A stretch of 11,821 bases of DNA from Nitriliruptoraceae bacterium (GTDB taxonomy: Bacteria; Actinomycetota; Nitriliruptoria; Nitriliruptorales; Nitriliruptoraceae): NCBI GenBank assembly GCA_007120565.1, contig SKNK01000401.1:1-11821 (forward strand), read 5' to 3'. A program made the translations under genes and the position numbers. Below the pieces are notes generated by a model. That model saw only the letters and a list, made by a program, of their open reading frames with translations, did not search any database and had not been told where the DNA came from. Of this stretch, positions 5,960-11,821 are shown one piece after another; position 1 is the stretch's first letter; each line of letters opens with the position of its first letter.

Positions 5960-6325
5960 GTGGTGCCGTGGCGACTCCGGGTCGTACGCCCAGCCGCGAG
6001 CGAGGCCGCGGCCGACGCCGCCAGCCACGGGACCGCACGGCTCGAGGTGACCGGCTACCTCGAGGTAGCTGCGGTCCAGGCCGTGCTCGCGTCACTGTCG
6101 AGGCTCGTGGCGGAGCAAGCCGTGGTGGCGCTCGCCTGCGATGTCGCTGGCCTGGCCCGAGCGGACGTCTGCACGGTGGACGCCCTGGCGCGTCTGCAGA
6201 TCGGGGCACGCCGCCTCGGATGCCCGCTCGTCCTGTGTGGCGTCGGTGCCGATCTGCGCGCGCTCATCGCGTTCGTCGGCCTGACGGAAGAGCTTCCCGA
6301 GCTCCGCGCCGACGCGGACCGGTGA
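5960..6325 (+). CDS. STAS-domain protein (anti-sigma antagonist-like), phospho-serine absent
   Basis: 121-aa single STAS domain protein. The core LEVTGYLEVAAVQAVLASL (28-46), VALACDVAGLARADVCTVDALARLQIGARRLG (56-87) and PLVLCGVGADLRALIAFVGL (89-108) follows the beta-alpha order of SpoIIAA-like anti-anti-sigma factors and matches the 'VDALARLQ' branch frequent in actinobacteria. In classical antagonists the loop reads DSSG and its serine is phosphorylated by the partner kinase; here it reads VDAL (D74-A75), so that switch is missing. No anti-sigma kinase or sigma gene is adjacent. The GTG at 5960 follows GGAGGG (5951-5956); GTG 5963 is an equally possible start. Likely a signalling or partner-binding module; the target is unknown. 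Confidence 0.72.
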   Translation: MVPWRLRVVRPAASEAAADAASHGTARLEVTGYLEVAAVQAVLASLSRLVAEQAVVALACDVAGLARADVCTVDALARLQIGARRLGCPLVLCGVGADLRALIAFVGLTEELPELRADADR

Positions 6326-6376
6326 CCTTCTGCGCAAGAGGAGGTGCGGGGAGATCGCCTCGAAGGTTGGGCTCGA

Positions 6377-6940
6377 TCAGCGGCTGAGCAGCATCGCCAT
6401 CATCGTCGTGGCGTGCGCCATCGAACTCACCGTCGTGGATCGCGCTGCGTGGAGCTGTTCGAGGCCGAGCACGGTGGCGTAGGCGAGCTCGGCGCGAGCG
6501 TCGGCATCGTCCACGTCGAGCTCACGGAGGAGCTCGGCGACGTACCCCGTCCGTCTCGCGTTGACTCGGCGCAGGGTCGGTGCGACGCGGGGATCATCTC
6601 CGGAGGCATGGATGCGTGACTCCCCGATCAGGTCGGGAGCCTGTTGCGTGACGGCCGACATGAGCACCCGCAGGCGCCGTTCAACCGTGCCCTCGGTTCG
6701 CTCGGCGAGTGCGATGAAGTGGTCGGTGTAGCGCTGCTCCCAGAGGTGGAGTGCCTCATCGAGCAGTTCGTCGCGGGAGTCGAGGTGCCAGTAGAACGAG
6801 CCCTTGGTCGTGCCGAGCCGCTTCGCCAGGGGCTCGACCGCGACCGCGTCCGGTCCGCCCTCGAGCAACGCCGCCAACGCTGCTTCGGTCCAGTCCTGCC
6901 GTCCGAGCCGTGGGGTGGAACCCGATGTCTGCTTCGCCAT
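6377..6940 (-). CDS. TetR-family transcriptional regulator
   Basis: 187-aa repressor of the TetR/AcrR type. The N-terminal DNA-binding domain contains the helix-turn-helix VEPLAKRLGTTKGSFYWHLDSRDELLDEAL (35-64), a textbook TetR motif. The rest is a helical ligand-binding/dimerisation domain with no recognisable ligand signature. The start at 6940 (ATG, MAKQ) has GAGG 6 nt upstream. The longer open frame upstream runs antisense through the DUF2867 gene and is not credible as protein. The gene is divergent from the DUF2867 gene; a pair of 16-bp palindromes between them is the obvious binding site, so it probably represses itself and that neighbour. Confidence 0.92.
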   Translation of the reverse strand: MAKQTSGSTPRLGRQDWTEAALAALLEGGPDAVAVEPLAKRLGTTKGSFYWHLDSRDELLDEALHLWEQRYTDHFIALAERTEGTVERRLRVLMSAVTQQAPDLIGESRIHASGDDPRVAPTLRRVNARRTGYVAELLRELDVDDADARAELAYATVLGLEQLHAARSTTVSSMAHATTMMAMLLSR

Positions 6941-6996
6941 GATCCGCCTCTGTCGCGCTACGTCGCCGACCGCGAGCGTTCGCCATGCCGCACGTA

Positions 6997-7033
6997 CATA
7001 CGCTACCGTATGGTCACCATACGCACCCGTATG
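6997..7033. promoter_or_regulatory. Double TetR-type operator: two tandem 16-bp palindromes
   Basis: Two copies of CATACG-N4-CGTATG, at 6997-7012 (spacer CTAC) and 7018-7033 (spacer CACC). Their centres are 21 bp apart, two helical turns, so two dimers would bind the same DNA face. The inner halves also form a third palindrome, CGTATGGT-C-ACCATACG (7007-7023). The site lies 57 bp upstream of the tetR start and 21 bp upstream of the GTG start of the divergent gene, where it would overlap promoters for both. It is the natural operator for the adjacent TetR protein. Confidence 0.85.
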
Positions 7034-7054
7034 TTCGAGCTGGAGGACGCCGTC

Positions 7055-7534
7055 GTGCCGAGCACGCAGATCACCGAACCCCGCTTCGTTTCGCTCGCCC
7101 TTCGCGACGTCCCGGTACCGGACTTCGCCGAGGCCGTGATCGTCCCCCTGCCCCCGGGCGCGGCGACCGATCCGGGGGTATGGGCCCGATCGATCTTCTC
7201 GGTCGACGGTGCGCCGGGCTGGGTCAAGGCGCTGTTCGGCCTCCGCGAGGTCGCGGTCCGGGCGCTGGGGATCCCGCCCGCACCGCGGGACGTCTTCGAC
7301 GTCCGCGAGGCGGTGGGAGAGGAGGTGCTCATCGCCACCGATGACCGCCACCTCGACTTCCGGGTGGGTGTGGCCGTCGACGTGGAGGCTGAGCTGGTGC
7401 GGGTCACCACGGTGGTCCGACTCCACGGCTGGCGGGGACGCCTGTACTTCGCCCCGGTTCGTGTGCTCCACCAGCCGGTGCTGCGGGCGATGCTCAGCCG
7501 CGCGGTCCGCCGGTTGGCGTCGGCCGGACGGTGA
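7055..7534 (+). CDS. DUF2867 family protein
   Basis: 159-aa protein matching the DUF2867 family, which has no established activity. Family hallmarks seen: WARSIFSVDGAPGWVKALFGLRE (residues 43-65), VLIATDDRHLDFRVGV (91-106), VTTVVRLHGWRGRLYFAPVRVLH (117-139) and a final MLSRAVRRL helix. It has no signal peptide or membrane helix, so it is presumably cytoplasmic. The GTG at 7055 is chosen because GGAGG (7042-7046) is 8 nt upstream and the protein then has the usual family length. The in-frame ATGs at 7010 and 7031 lie inside the operator without a ribosome binding site. Divergent pairing with a TetR gene and the operator suggest induction by a small molecule. Fold and family are secure; the function is not. 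Confidence 0.8.
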   Translation: MPSTQITEPRFVSLALRDVPVPDFAEAVIVPLPPGAATDPGVWARSIFSVDGAPGWVKALFGLREVAVRALGIPPAPRDVFDVREAVGEEVLIATDDRHLDFRVGVAVDVEAELVRVTTVVRLHGWRGRLYFAPVRVLHQPVLRAMLSRAVRRLASAGR

Positions 7535-7553
7535 CTGAGGGGGCCGTTGCGGG

Positions 7554-8030
7554 TCAGCCGGTGACGCCGCCGAGTGCCGCCGGTAGCCGGTCCTGGAAGT
7601 CCAGCGTTCCGACCCACGCGGGGGCCAGGGCGATGCGGGCCATGCGTGGGCGCCGGGACCGCAGATCGTCGAGGTAGTGCGCTGCCTCGACATCACCGAG
7701 GTAGCGGTGGGCTGCTGCCGCGTACTCCTCGACCGGGCCGTCGACGACCACTACCTCGACGTCGCCACGCAGTTGCAGCACCTCGGGCGGGAAGGTGGCC
7801 GTGTCGATGCTGACAGCGACGGTCGGGTGGCGCTCCAGCGCGGAGACCTTGGGTGAGGGCACGAAGGTGGCCATCACCAGGTCGTTGCCGGTCCAGTGGA
7901 ACCAGATCGGTGTGACCCGAGGCGATCCGTCGACCGCGAGGTAGCCCAGACGGGCCGGGAGCGCGCTGGCCAGCAGGCGCCGGGCGAGGTCGGTGTCGAG
8001 GAGGGCGAGCTCGCCCTGGGGCAGGGTCAT
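7554..8030 (-). CDS. Pyridoxamine 5'-phosphate oxidase-family flavoprotein
   Basis: 158-aa split-barrel protein of the PNPOx-like superfamily. The N-terminal barrel shows ARLGYLAVDGSPRVTPIWFHW (26-46) and the strand LVMATF, followed by KVSALERHPTVAVSID (61-76). This is the standard layout of small actinobacterial FMN- or F420-binding 'PPOX class' proteins, not of the true PdxH enzyme. Which cofactor is used cannot be decided. The ATG at 8030 overlaps the upstream DUF899 stop by 4 nt (ATGA), so the two genes form an operon with coupled translation. It ends 19 bp from the convergent DUF2867 stop, with no convincing hairpin between them. Confidence 0.83.
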   Translation of the reverse strand: MTLPQGELALLDTDLARRLLASALPARLGYLAVDGSPRVTPIWFHWTGNDLVMATFVPSPKVSALERHPTVAVSIDTATFPPEVLQLRGDVEVVVVDGPVEEYAAAAHRYLGDVEAAHYLDDLRSRRPRMARIALAPAWVGTLDFQDRLPAALGGVTG

Positions 8031-8770
8031 CGTGCTGCTTCGGCGTCGCCGAAGAGGGTGGCTTGGTCGCTGTGGGTGTCGACCGAGCGATCATGGCCGT
8101 CGGTGGCGGTGTAGTCGTCGTGCAGACGCCACCAGGCGTAGGGCGCGGACTGGGGACGGCCCTCGGGCGTGTCTTGCCAGGCCTCCTGCCGGCCGTAGGG
8201 GGTCAGGTCGAGCAGGGCCCAGGGCGTGCCGAGCGTCTCGACGCCGCGGGCCTCGGTCACGTAGGTCCGGTAGATGCGGTCACCCTCGCGGAGGAACACG
8301 CTCAGGGCGAAGGACTCCCCGGTATCGGTCGTCACTCCCATGTCGTCGTTGAACCCGCTGCCGTAGGACGAGTACCACGGCACCGTCCAGCCCATCCGCG
8401 CACGCACCGCCTCAAGCTGGTCGAAGGGCGCTCGGGAGACCACCGCCAGGGACGTGTCCCGTGCGTGCAGGTGCGCGAGGTGGGGGAGCTGGTCGAGGAA
8501 CATCGCGCAGCCCTCGCAGATGTGGTGGGCGTCGGGTGGGAGCATGAAGTGGTAGACGATCAGCTGGGGCCGTCCGGCGAACAACTCGGCAAGGCTGGCC
8601 TCGCCGCCGGGTCCGGTGAAGCGGTAGTCGACGGCGAGCTCGACCATCGGCAGGCGGCGTCGCTTCGCGGCGAGCACATCGAGCTGCCTGGTCAACGCCT
8701 TCTCCTCGGTACGGAGTTCCTCGACGGCGTCACGCCACCGCTGAGGGTCGACGATCGGTGGGGTGGTCAC
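8027..8770 (-). CDS. DUF899 family, thioredoxin-fold protein
   Basis: 247-aa protein of the DUF899 (thioredoxin-like) family. Diagnostic parts: an N-terminal helical stretch EEKALTRQLDVLAAKRRRLPMVEL (22-45), strand IVYHFMLPPD (71-80), the HHICEGCAMFLDQL segment (82-95) with a CXXC pair (C85, C88) at the thioredoxin active-site position, VSRAPFDQLEAVRARMGW (111-128), and PWYSSYGSGFNDDMGV (131-146). Members are assumed to be redox proteins, but no reaction is established. The start is GTG 8770 with AAGGA 6 nt upstream. It is the first gene of a two-gene operon with the flavoprotein, a pairing that suggests a redox or stress role. Confidence 0.87.
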   Translation of the reverse strand: MTTPPIVDPQRWRDAVEELRTEEKALTRQLDVLAAKRRRLPMVELAVDYRFTGPGGEASLAELFAGRPQLIVYHFMLPPDAHHICEGCAMFLDQLPHLAHLHARDTSLAVVSRAPFDQLEAVRARMGWTVPWYSSYGSGFNDDMGVTTDTGESFALSVFLREGDRIYRTYVTEARGVETLGTPWALLDLTPYGRQEAWQDTPEGRPQSAPYAWWRLHDDYTATDGHDRSVDTHSDQATLFGDAEAAR

Positions 8771-8904
8771 GGAGGATCCTTCGGGCGGCGGTGTTGGACG
8801 GGCCGCGGCGCGGGTGTCGATCGGTGCCTGCGGCGGTTCGGACGAGGTCGCAGGATCGGGCGGTGTCGGGGCATCTCGAGGTACGACGTCGCTGCCGCTT
8901 GGAA

Positions 8905-8937
8905 CTCATCGGCCAGGCGGGTTGGCAGACCGATGAG
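8905..8937. promoter_or_regulatory. Inverted repeat in the DUF899/DoxX divergent region
   Basis: CTCATCGG (8905-8912) and CCGATGAG (8930-8937) form a perfect 8-bp inverted repeat with a 17-nt centre that itself has GCCA/TGGC symmetry. It overlaps the -35 element of the DoxX promoter candidate, so it may be an operator for a regulator that I cannot name. Confidence 0.4.
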
Positions 8938-8951
8938 AGCGCTGTTACTCT
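8922..8951 (+). promoter_or_regulatory. Candidate promoter for the DoxX-like gene
   Basis: TTGGCA (8922-8927), an 18-nt spacer, and TACTCT (8946-8951). The -10 is part of GTTACTCT (8944-8951), which recurs exactly at 8963-8970, 19 bp away, flanking an unusually A-rich centre (GACAAAACAAC). The second copy could be an alternative -10 or part of a regulator site. Predicted leader about 70 nt. Confidence 0.35.
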
Positions 8952-9028
8952 GACAAAACAACGTTACTCTCGGTCGGCGCGTTCGTCGGTTGGCTGCCGC
9001 CGTGCCCACCTCGCCTCTTGGAGGGCTC

Positions 9029-9541
9029 ATGTTGTTCCTCGCGGTCCTGCTCGTGATGTATCTGCTGACGTGGCTGTTGCCGCGCCACCGCCTCGATCGC
9101 CACGATCGTTGGCGGCTGGCGTTGGCGGCCGCCATGGTGGTTGCTGGCCTCTCGCACCTATTCGCGCCGACGCCGTTCCTGCAGCATCTGCCGCCGTGGG
9201 TGCCGTATCCGGAGATCATCGTGGTGCTCTCCGGGGTGGCCGAGATCGGTCTCGGCGGGGCGTTGCTGCTGCCGCAGCCCTCCCGCCGCCTGGCCGGCCT
9301 GGTGCTCGCCGCGTTCCTCGTCGCGGTGTTCCCCGCCAACATCTACGTCGCGGTCGCGGGCGTCGAGGTTGATGGCCAACCCGGCGGCCTCTACCCGTGG
9401 GTGCGGCTCGGCTTCCAGCCGGTGTTCGTGTGGCTGGCCATCTGGTCGACCCGCGAACGGGCCGAGCGGCGCCTGCGGGGAGAGTTGCAAGTTGACGCTT
9501 GCGATCAGGGGGAGGAGGTGCAAGGGTGTACTTGCAGTTAG
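9029..9541 (+). CDS. DoxX-like integral membrane protein
   Basis: 170-aa membrane protein with four to five hydrophobic helices (about residues 1-17, 29-45, 62-80, 87-110, 127-141). It resembles the DoxX-like family of small membrane proteins: AGLSHLFAPTPFLQHLPPW (39-57), YPEIIVVLSGVAEIGLGGALLLP (60-82) and AAFLVAVFPANIYVAV (94-109). The function of this family is not settled; DoxX relatives are linked to redox or thiosulfate metabolism. The start ATG 9029 has GGAGG (9020-9024) 4 nt upstream; a TTG at 8990 would add 13 residues without support. The last 20 residues (after RLRGELQ) are encoded by operator DNA for the next gene and are probably not a conserved part of the protein. Confidence 0.8.
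   Translation: MLFLAVLLVMYLLTWLLPRHRLDRHDRWRLALAAAMVVAGLSHLFAPTPFLQHLPPWVPYPEIIVVLSGVAEIGLGGALLLPQPSRRLAGLVLAAFLVAVFPANIYVAVAGVEVDGQPGGLYPWVRLGFQPVFVWLAIWSTRERAERRLRGELQVDACDQGEEVQGCTCS
9487..9536. promoter_or_regulatory. Double operator GCAAG-N6-CTTGC, probably for the ArsR regulator
   Basis: Two inverted repeats of the same design: GCAAG-N6-CTTGC at 9487-9502, and its longer form TGCAAG-N6-CTTGCA at 9519-9536. The centres are 33 bp apart, about three helical turns. The sites lie inside the last codons of the DoxX-like gene and end 27 bp before the SRPBCC start. A TTGACG hexamer in the first spacer (9492-9497) may be a -35, but no good -10 follows at the normal distance. The short palindrome and its location upstream of the SRPBCC-arsR pair point to the ArsR protein encoded 0.5 kb downstream. 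Confidence 0.72.
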
Positions 9542-9563
9542 CCGCGCCACGGGTGGAGGAACG

Positions 9564-10001
9564 ATGGGTACAGAGCAGATCGAACGGGAGATGGTCATCG
9601 CGGCCTCGCCGGACCGGGTGTGGGAGGCCATCACCCAGGAGGAGCATCTCGGCACCTGGTTCGGCGACGCCGGCGCGGACGTCGACCTTCGTCCCGGGGG
9701 CAAGCTCTCCCTCCACTGGAACGAGCACGGGACCGTGCATGCGGTCATCGAGGTGGTTGAGCCCACCGAGCGGTTCGTGTTCCGGTGGGCGGGACCGACC
9801 TCACCGGATCCGACCCCGGGCAACGCCACGACCGTCGAGTTCCGGCTGTCCCCTGAAGGCGGCGGTACACGCCTGACCGTGGTCGAGCGCGGCTTCGGCG
9901 AGCTTGCGGTGTCGGAGGACGAGCGGGCCGCCTACGTCGACGACAACACGCAGGGTTGGCGCGATGAGCTTGACGAGCTTCGCGCCTACCTCGCGGCGTG
10001 A
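9564..10001 (+). CDS. SRPBCC/AHSA1-family protein
   Basis: 145-aa START/Bet v1-like fold protein of the AHSA1 (activator of Hsp90 ATPase homologue 1-like) group. N-terminal strand and helix IEREMVIAASPDRVWEAITQEEHLGTWFG (6-34), the LRPGGKLSLHW strand (42-52), VEPTERFVFRWAG (65-77), TTVEFRLSPEGGGTRLTVVERGF (89-111) and the long C-terminal helix GWRDELDELRAYL (131-143) are all standard. Members bind hydrophobic ligands in a central cavity; the ligand is unknown here. The ATG has GGAGG 4 nt upstream. The arsR gene starts 16 nt after the stop; such SRPBCC-ArsR pairs are frequent in actinobacteria and form autoregulated operons. Confidence 0.9.
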   Translation: MGTEQIEREMVIAASPDRVWEAITQEEHLGTWFGDAGADVDLRPGGKLSLHWNEHGTVHAVIEVVEPTERFVFRWAGPTSPDPTPGNATTVEFRLSPEGGGTRLTVVERGFGELAVSEDERAAYVDDNTQGWRDELDELRAYLAA

Positions 10002-10017
10002 CGGTGGAGGGATCCTC

Positions 10018-10401
10018 GTGACCCCCAGCAAGCACGGCGAGGTCTTCGCGACCCTGGCGGACCCGACCCGGCGTGAGATCGCCGAGCTGCTCGGCGACCG
10101 CGGGCGTGCCAGCGCTACCGAGCTCGCCCGAGAGCTGCCGGTCAGTCGGCAGGCGGTCGTTCAGCACCTCGGGGTCCTCGAGGCAGCGGGCCTCGCGAGT
10201 TCGCGTCGCCAGGGGCAGGCGGTCCTCTACCAGCTGGATCCCGAGCACCTCGACGACGCCGCACGCTGGCTGGCTGATCGGGCGGCACTGTGGGAGAGCC
10301 GGCTCGATGCGGTACGCCGGATCGCCGAAGGGCTCGACGCGACCGGGGACGAGTCTGCCGTGGACGAGTCTGCTGGCGACGACGGCTGGCGGCACTGGTG
10401 A
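10018..10401 (+). CDS. ArsR-family winged-helix regulator
   Basis: 127-aa repressor with an ArsR-type winged helix: ATLADPTRREIAELL (11-25), recognition region ATELARELPVSRQAVVQHLGVLEAAGL (33-59) and wing SSRRQGQAVLYQL (61-73). It lacks the cysteine metal-binding motif (ELCVCD) of arsenic or cadmium sensors, so it is unlikely to sense metals. The Trp-bearing segment ARWLADRAALWESRLDAVRR (82-101) is usual for ArsR proteins paired with AHSA1 genes. The start is GTG 10018 with GGAGG (10006-10010) 7 nt upstream. The C-terminus holds a 15-bp-period duplication (GGACGAGTCTGC at 10347 and 10362) giving DESAV/DESAG. It likely binds the double palindrome upstream of the SRPBCC gene. Confidence 0.92.
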   Translation: MTPSKHGEVFATLADPTRREIAELLGDRGRASATELARELPVSRQAVVQHLGVLEAAGLASSRRQGQAVLYQLDPEHLDDAARWLADRAALWESRLDAVRRIAEGLDATGDESAVDESAGDDGWRHW

Positions 10402-10425
10402 CGGGACAGCGGCTGACCGCGAACC

Positions 10426-10454
10426 GTGACGTCCGCGCCACACTGCCGTAGCCT
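10426..10454 (+). promoter_or_regulatory. Candidate promoter of the TPR/LuxR-like gene
   Basis: GTGACG (10426-10431), a 17-nt spacer and TAGCCT (10449-10454), placed 33 nt before the predicted GTG start. The layout resembles that of the rpmE promoter candidate. Confidence 0.4.
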
Positions 10455-10487
10455 CCAAGGATCACTTGTGTGTGTGGAGATGCTGCG

Positions 10488-11821
10488 GTGGTGGAGGGCA
10501 CGGCCGTACGGGAACGGGCGCGGTCCGCCGCCCAGGATCTGCGGTGGAGTGAGGCCTACGACCTGCTGCGTCGCGCCGACCGCACCACCCTGGACCCTGA
10601 CGGGCTGGAACTGTTCGCCGATGCCGCGTGGTGGTGCTGCCAGGTCGAAGAAGAGCTCGAGTTGCGCCAACAGGCCTTCCACGGGTTCGTCGCGACGGGC
10701 GAGTCTGACCGGGCAGCTTACGCGGCGTGGATGCTGTCCGTTCGGTACGGCCTCCGTGGCGACCCGACGGCATCGTCAGGGTGGCTCCAACGTGCACAGC
10801 GGCAGTTGGCCGACCAGCCCGAAGGCGTCGTGCATGGGTACGTCGCCTGCAGCGAGGTCGAGCAGGCCCTCGGGGCTGGCAGGATCGACGAAGCGGACGA
10901 CCATGCCCTCAAGGCGATCACGATCGGTCAGCGGTTCGACACGCCCGAACTGGTGGCACTCGCCGTCTCCTGGCAGGGCCTGTGCCGCCTCGCGCGCAAC
11001 GAGGTCGAGCCGGGCCTGAGGTTGCTGGATGAGGCGATGGCTTCGGTTGCGGCGGGTGAGCTCGACGCGCACTTCACCGGGTGGGTCGCCTGCTTCGCCG
11101 TGGGGATGTGTATGGGCGTCGCCGACCTGCGTCGTGCCGGCAGTTGGGCGCAGACCGCCTGGGACTGGGCATCCACCTTGCCGGAGGCGACCCCCTACCA
11201 GGGGTTGTGCCGGGTTCGCCAGGTGGAGGTCATGAGCATGCGGGGTGACCTCGAGGCAGCTGCGCCCGAAGCGCGGCGTGCCTGCGAGGAGATGCTGGCG
11301 TTCGAACCGAACCTGGCGGGCGAGGCCTTCTACGTGACGGGCGAGATCCTGCGTCGGCGAGGGGACATCGACGCGGCCGAGCGAGCCTTCACCGAGGCTC
11401 GCGAGCTCGGCCACGATCCCCAACCCGGGCTCGCTCGCATCCGTCTCGAGCAGGGACGCGCCGATGCGGCCGCCGCGGCGCTACGTGCTGCGCTGGCCGA
11501 CCCGGGAAGGCCGCCGTTCGTGCGCGCGTCCCTGCTCTCTGCCCAGGTCGAGGTGGCCCTCGTCGAGGGAGATGCCGACCTCGCCCGGCGGGCGCGCGAC
11601 GACCTCGACGCGATCGCCACGGAGGTGCAGAGCGAGGCCTTGTCGGCGTTGGCAGCCACCGCGACCGGCCGGGTACGACTCGCCGAAGGCGACGCCGAGG
11701 CAGCGCTGGCTGCCCTACGTCCCGCTGCCGCCACCTGGCGAGCGCTGGGGATGACCTGCGAGTTGGCGGAGACACGCTTGATCGTGGGGCTCGCCCTGCG
11801 AGCGCTCGGTGACGATGAGGG
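10488..11821 (+). CDS. TPR-rich N-terminal part of a probable LuxR-type regulator (runs off the window)
   Basis: Open frame of 444 codons from GTG 10488 to the right edge without a stop. The protein is helical and built of TPR-like repeats: LRWSEAYDLLRRAD, GRIDEADDHALKAITIGQRF, GDLEAAAPEARRACEEML, GEILRRRGDIDAAERAFTEARELGHDPQPGLARIRLEQGRADAAAAALRAAL, and a final GDAEAALAALRPAAATWRALG. The order and wording closely resemble the actinobacterial 'LuxR C-terminal-related' regulators whose single HTH lies at the very C-terminus, here predicted beyond 11821. GGAG (10476-10479) is 8 nt from GTG 10488; GTG 10470 and GTG 10491 are alternatives. Without the C-terminus the LuxR label is inference; the TPR nature is visible. 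Confidence 0.75.
   Translation, partial: MVEGTAVRERARSAAQDLRWSEAYDLLRRADRTTLDPDGLELFADAAWWCCQVEEELELRQQAFHGFVATGESDRAAYAAWMLSVRYGLRGDPTASSGWLQRAQRQLADQPEGVVHGYVACSEVEQALGAGRIDEADDHALKAITIGQRFDTPELVALAVSWQGLCRLARNEVEPGLRLLDEAMASVAAGELDAHFTGWVACFAVGMCMGVADLRRAGSWAQTAWDWASTLPEATPYQGLCRVRQVEVMSMRGDLEAAAPEARRACEEMLAFEPNLAGEAFYVTGEILRRRGDIDAAERAFTEARELGHDPQPGLARIRLEQGRADAAAAALRAALADPGRPPFVRASLLSAQVEVALVEGDADLARRARDDLDAIATEVQSEALSALAATATGRVRLAEGDAEAALAALRPAAATWRALGMTCELAETRLIVGLALRALGDDE

Noticed and set aside
6644..7054. Long N-terminal extension of the DUF2867 frame
   Set aside because: It runs antisense through the 5' half of tetR and across the operator, has no family similarity, and the GTG at 7055 has a good ribosome binding site and gives the usual length.
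6941..7696. Open frame extending the TetR protein upstream on the minus strand
   Set aside because: It is the antisense of the DUF2867 gene and is low-complexity Arg/His-rich; ATG 6940 has a ribosome binding site and begins a normal TetR protein.
9158..9829. 223-codon minus-strand frame over the DoxX and SRPBCC genes
   Set aside because: It spans two well-supported plus-strand genes and shows no recognisable domain.
10426..11019. Plus-strand frame starting at 10426
   Set aside because: It is Trp/Arg/Ser-rich in the wrong frame; the frame from GTG 10488 stays open to the window edge and is protein-like.
10776..11423. 215-codon minus-strand frame opposite the TPR gene
   Set aside because: The plus-strand frame has continuous TPR-like repeats and family resemblance; the minus frame has none.
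1..11821. CRISPR arrays, tRNA or rRNA genes, transposases, attachment sites
   Set aside because: None seen on either strand: no regularly spaced long repeats, no cloverleaf-like sequence, no integrase or transposase motifs.

Overview
The window is high-GC bacterial DNA that reads as Actinomycetota. The evidence is GC-rich third codon positions, frequent GTG starts, a Rho factor with a long disordered insertion of the kind known from high-GC Gram-positives, a DinB/MDMPI-type (mycothiol-dependent) protein, and the thrC-thrB-rho(-rpmE) gene order typical of that phylum. I cannot fix the class from this sequence alone.

Region 1 (1-3534) is the conserved core. It holds the 3' end of threonine synthase (thrC), homoserine kinase (thrB) 7 nt downstream, a 389-bp leader, and the transcription terminator Rho. 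The leader contains a 53-codon ORF with a good ribosome binding site, reminiscent of the rhoL leader of enterobacteria. The rho gene ends at a 19-bp perfect hairpin shared with the convergent gene.

Region 2 (3535-5851) carries an inverted Bax-inhibitor-1 (BI-1/TMBIM) membrane protein, a divergent DinB/MDMPI-type protein, and then rpmE (ribosomal protein L31). rpmE has a recognisable promoter, a structured leader that could be a ribosomal-protein autoregulatory element, and a hairpin terminator. In many actinobacteria rho is followed directly by rpmE and prfA. Here two unrelated genes sit between rho and rpmE, and prfA does not follow rpmE within the window.

Region 3 (5852-11821) is accessory: small regulatory and redox genes in short transcription units. 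It holds a STAS-domain protein; a TetR repressor divergent from a DUF2867 protein, with two tandem 16-bp palindromes between them; a DUF899 thioredoxin-like gene overlapping a PNPOx-family flavoprotein gene by 4 nt; and a DoxX-like membrane protein gene, an AHSA1/SRPBCC gene and an ArsR-family regulator gene in a row. Two tandem GCAAG-N6-CTTGC palindromes lie inside the 3' end of the DoxX gene. The last gene is a TPR-rich protein, very likely the N-terminal part of a LuxR-type regulator, and it runs off the right edge.

I found no clearly new defence or mobile system: no transposase, CRISPR array, tRNA or phage gene. The best leads are regulatory: two independent double-operator arrays, a leader with alternative hairpins before rpmE, and the leader ORF before rho. 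There are also protein oddities: a BI-1 homologue with Ser at both conserved Asp positions, a STAS domain without the phospho-acceptor serine, and a homoserine kinase with a four-cysteine tail.
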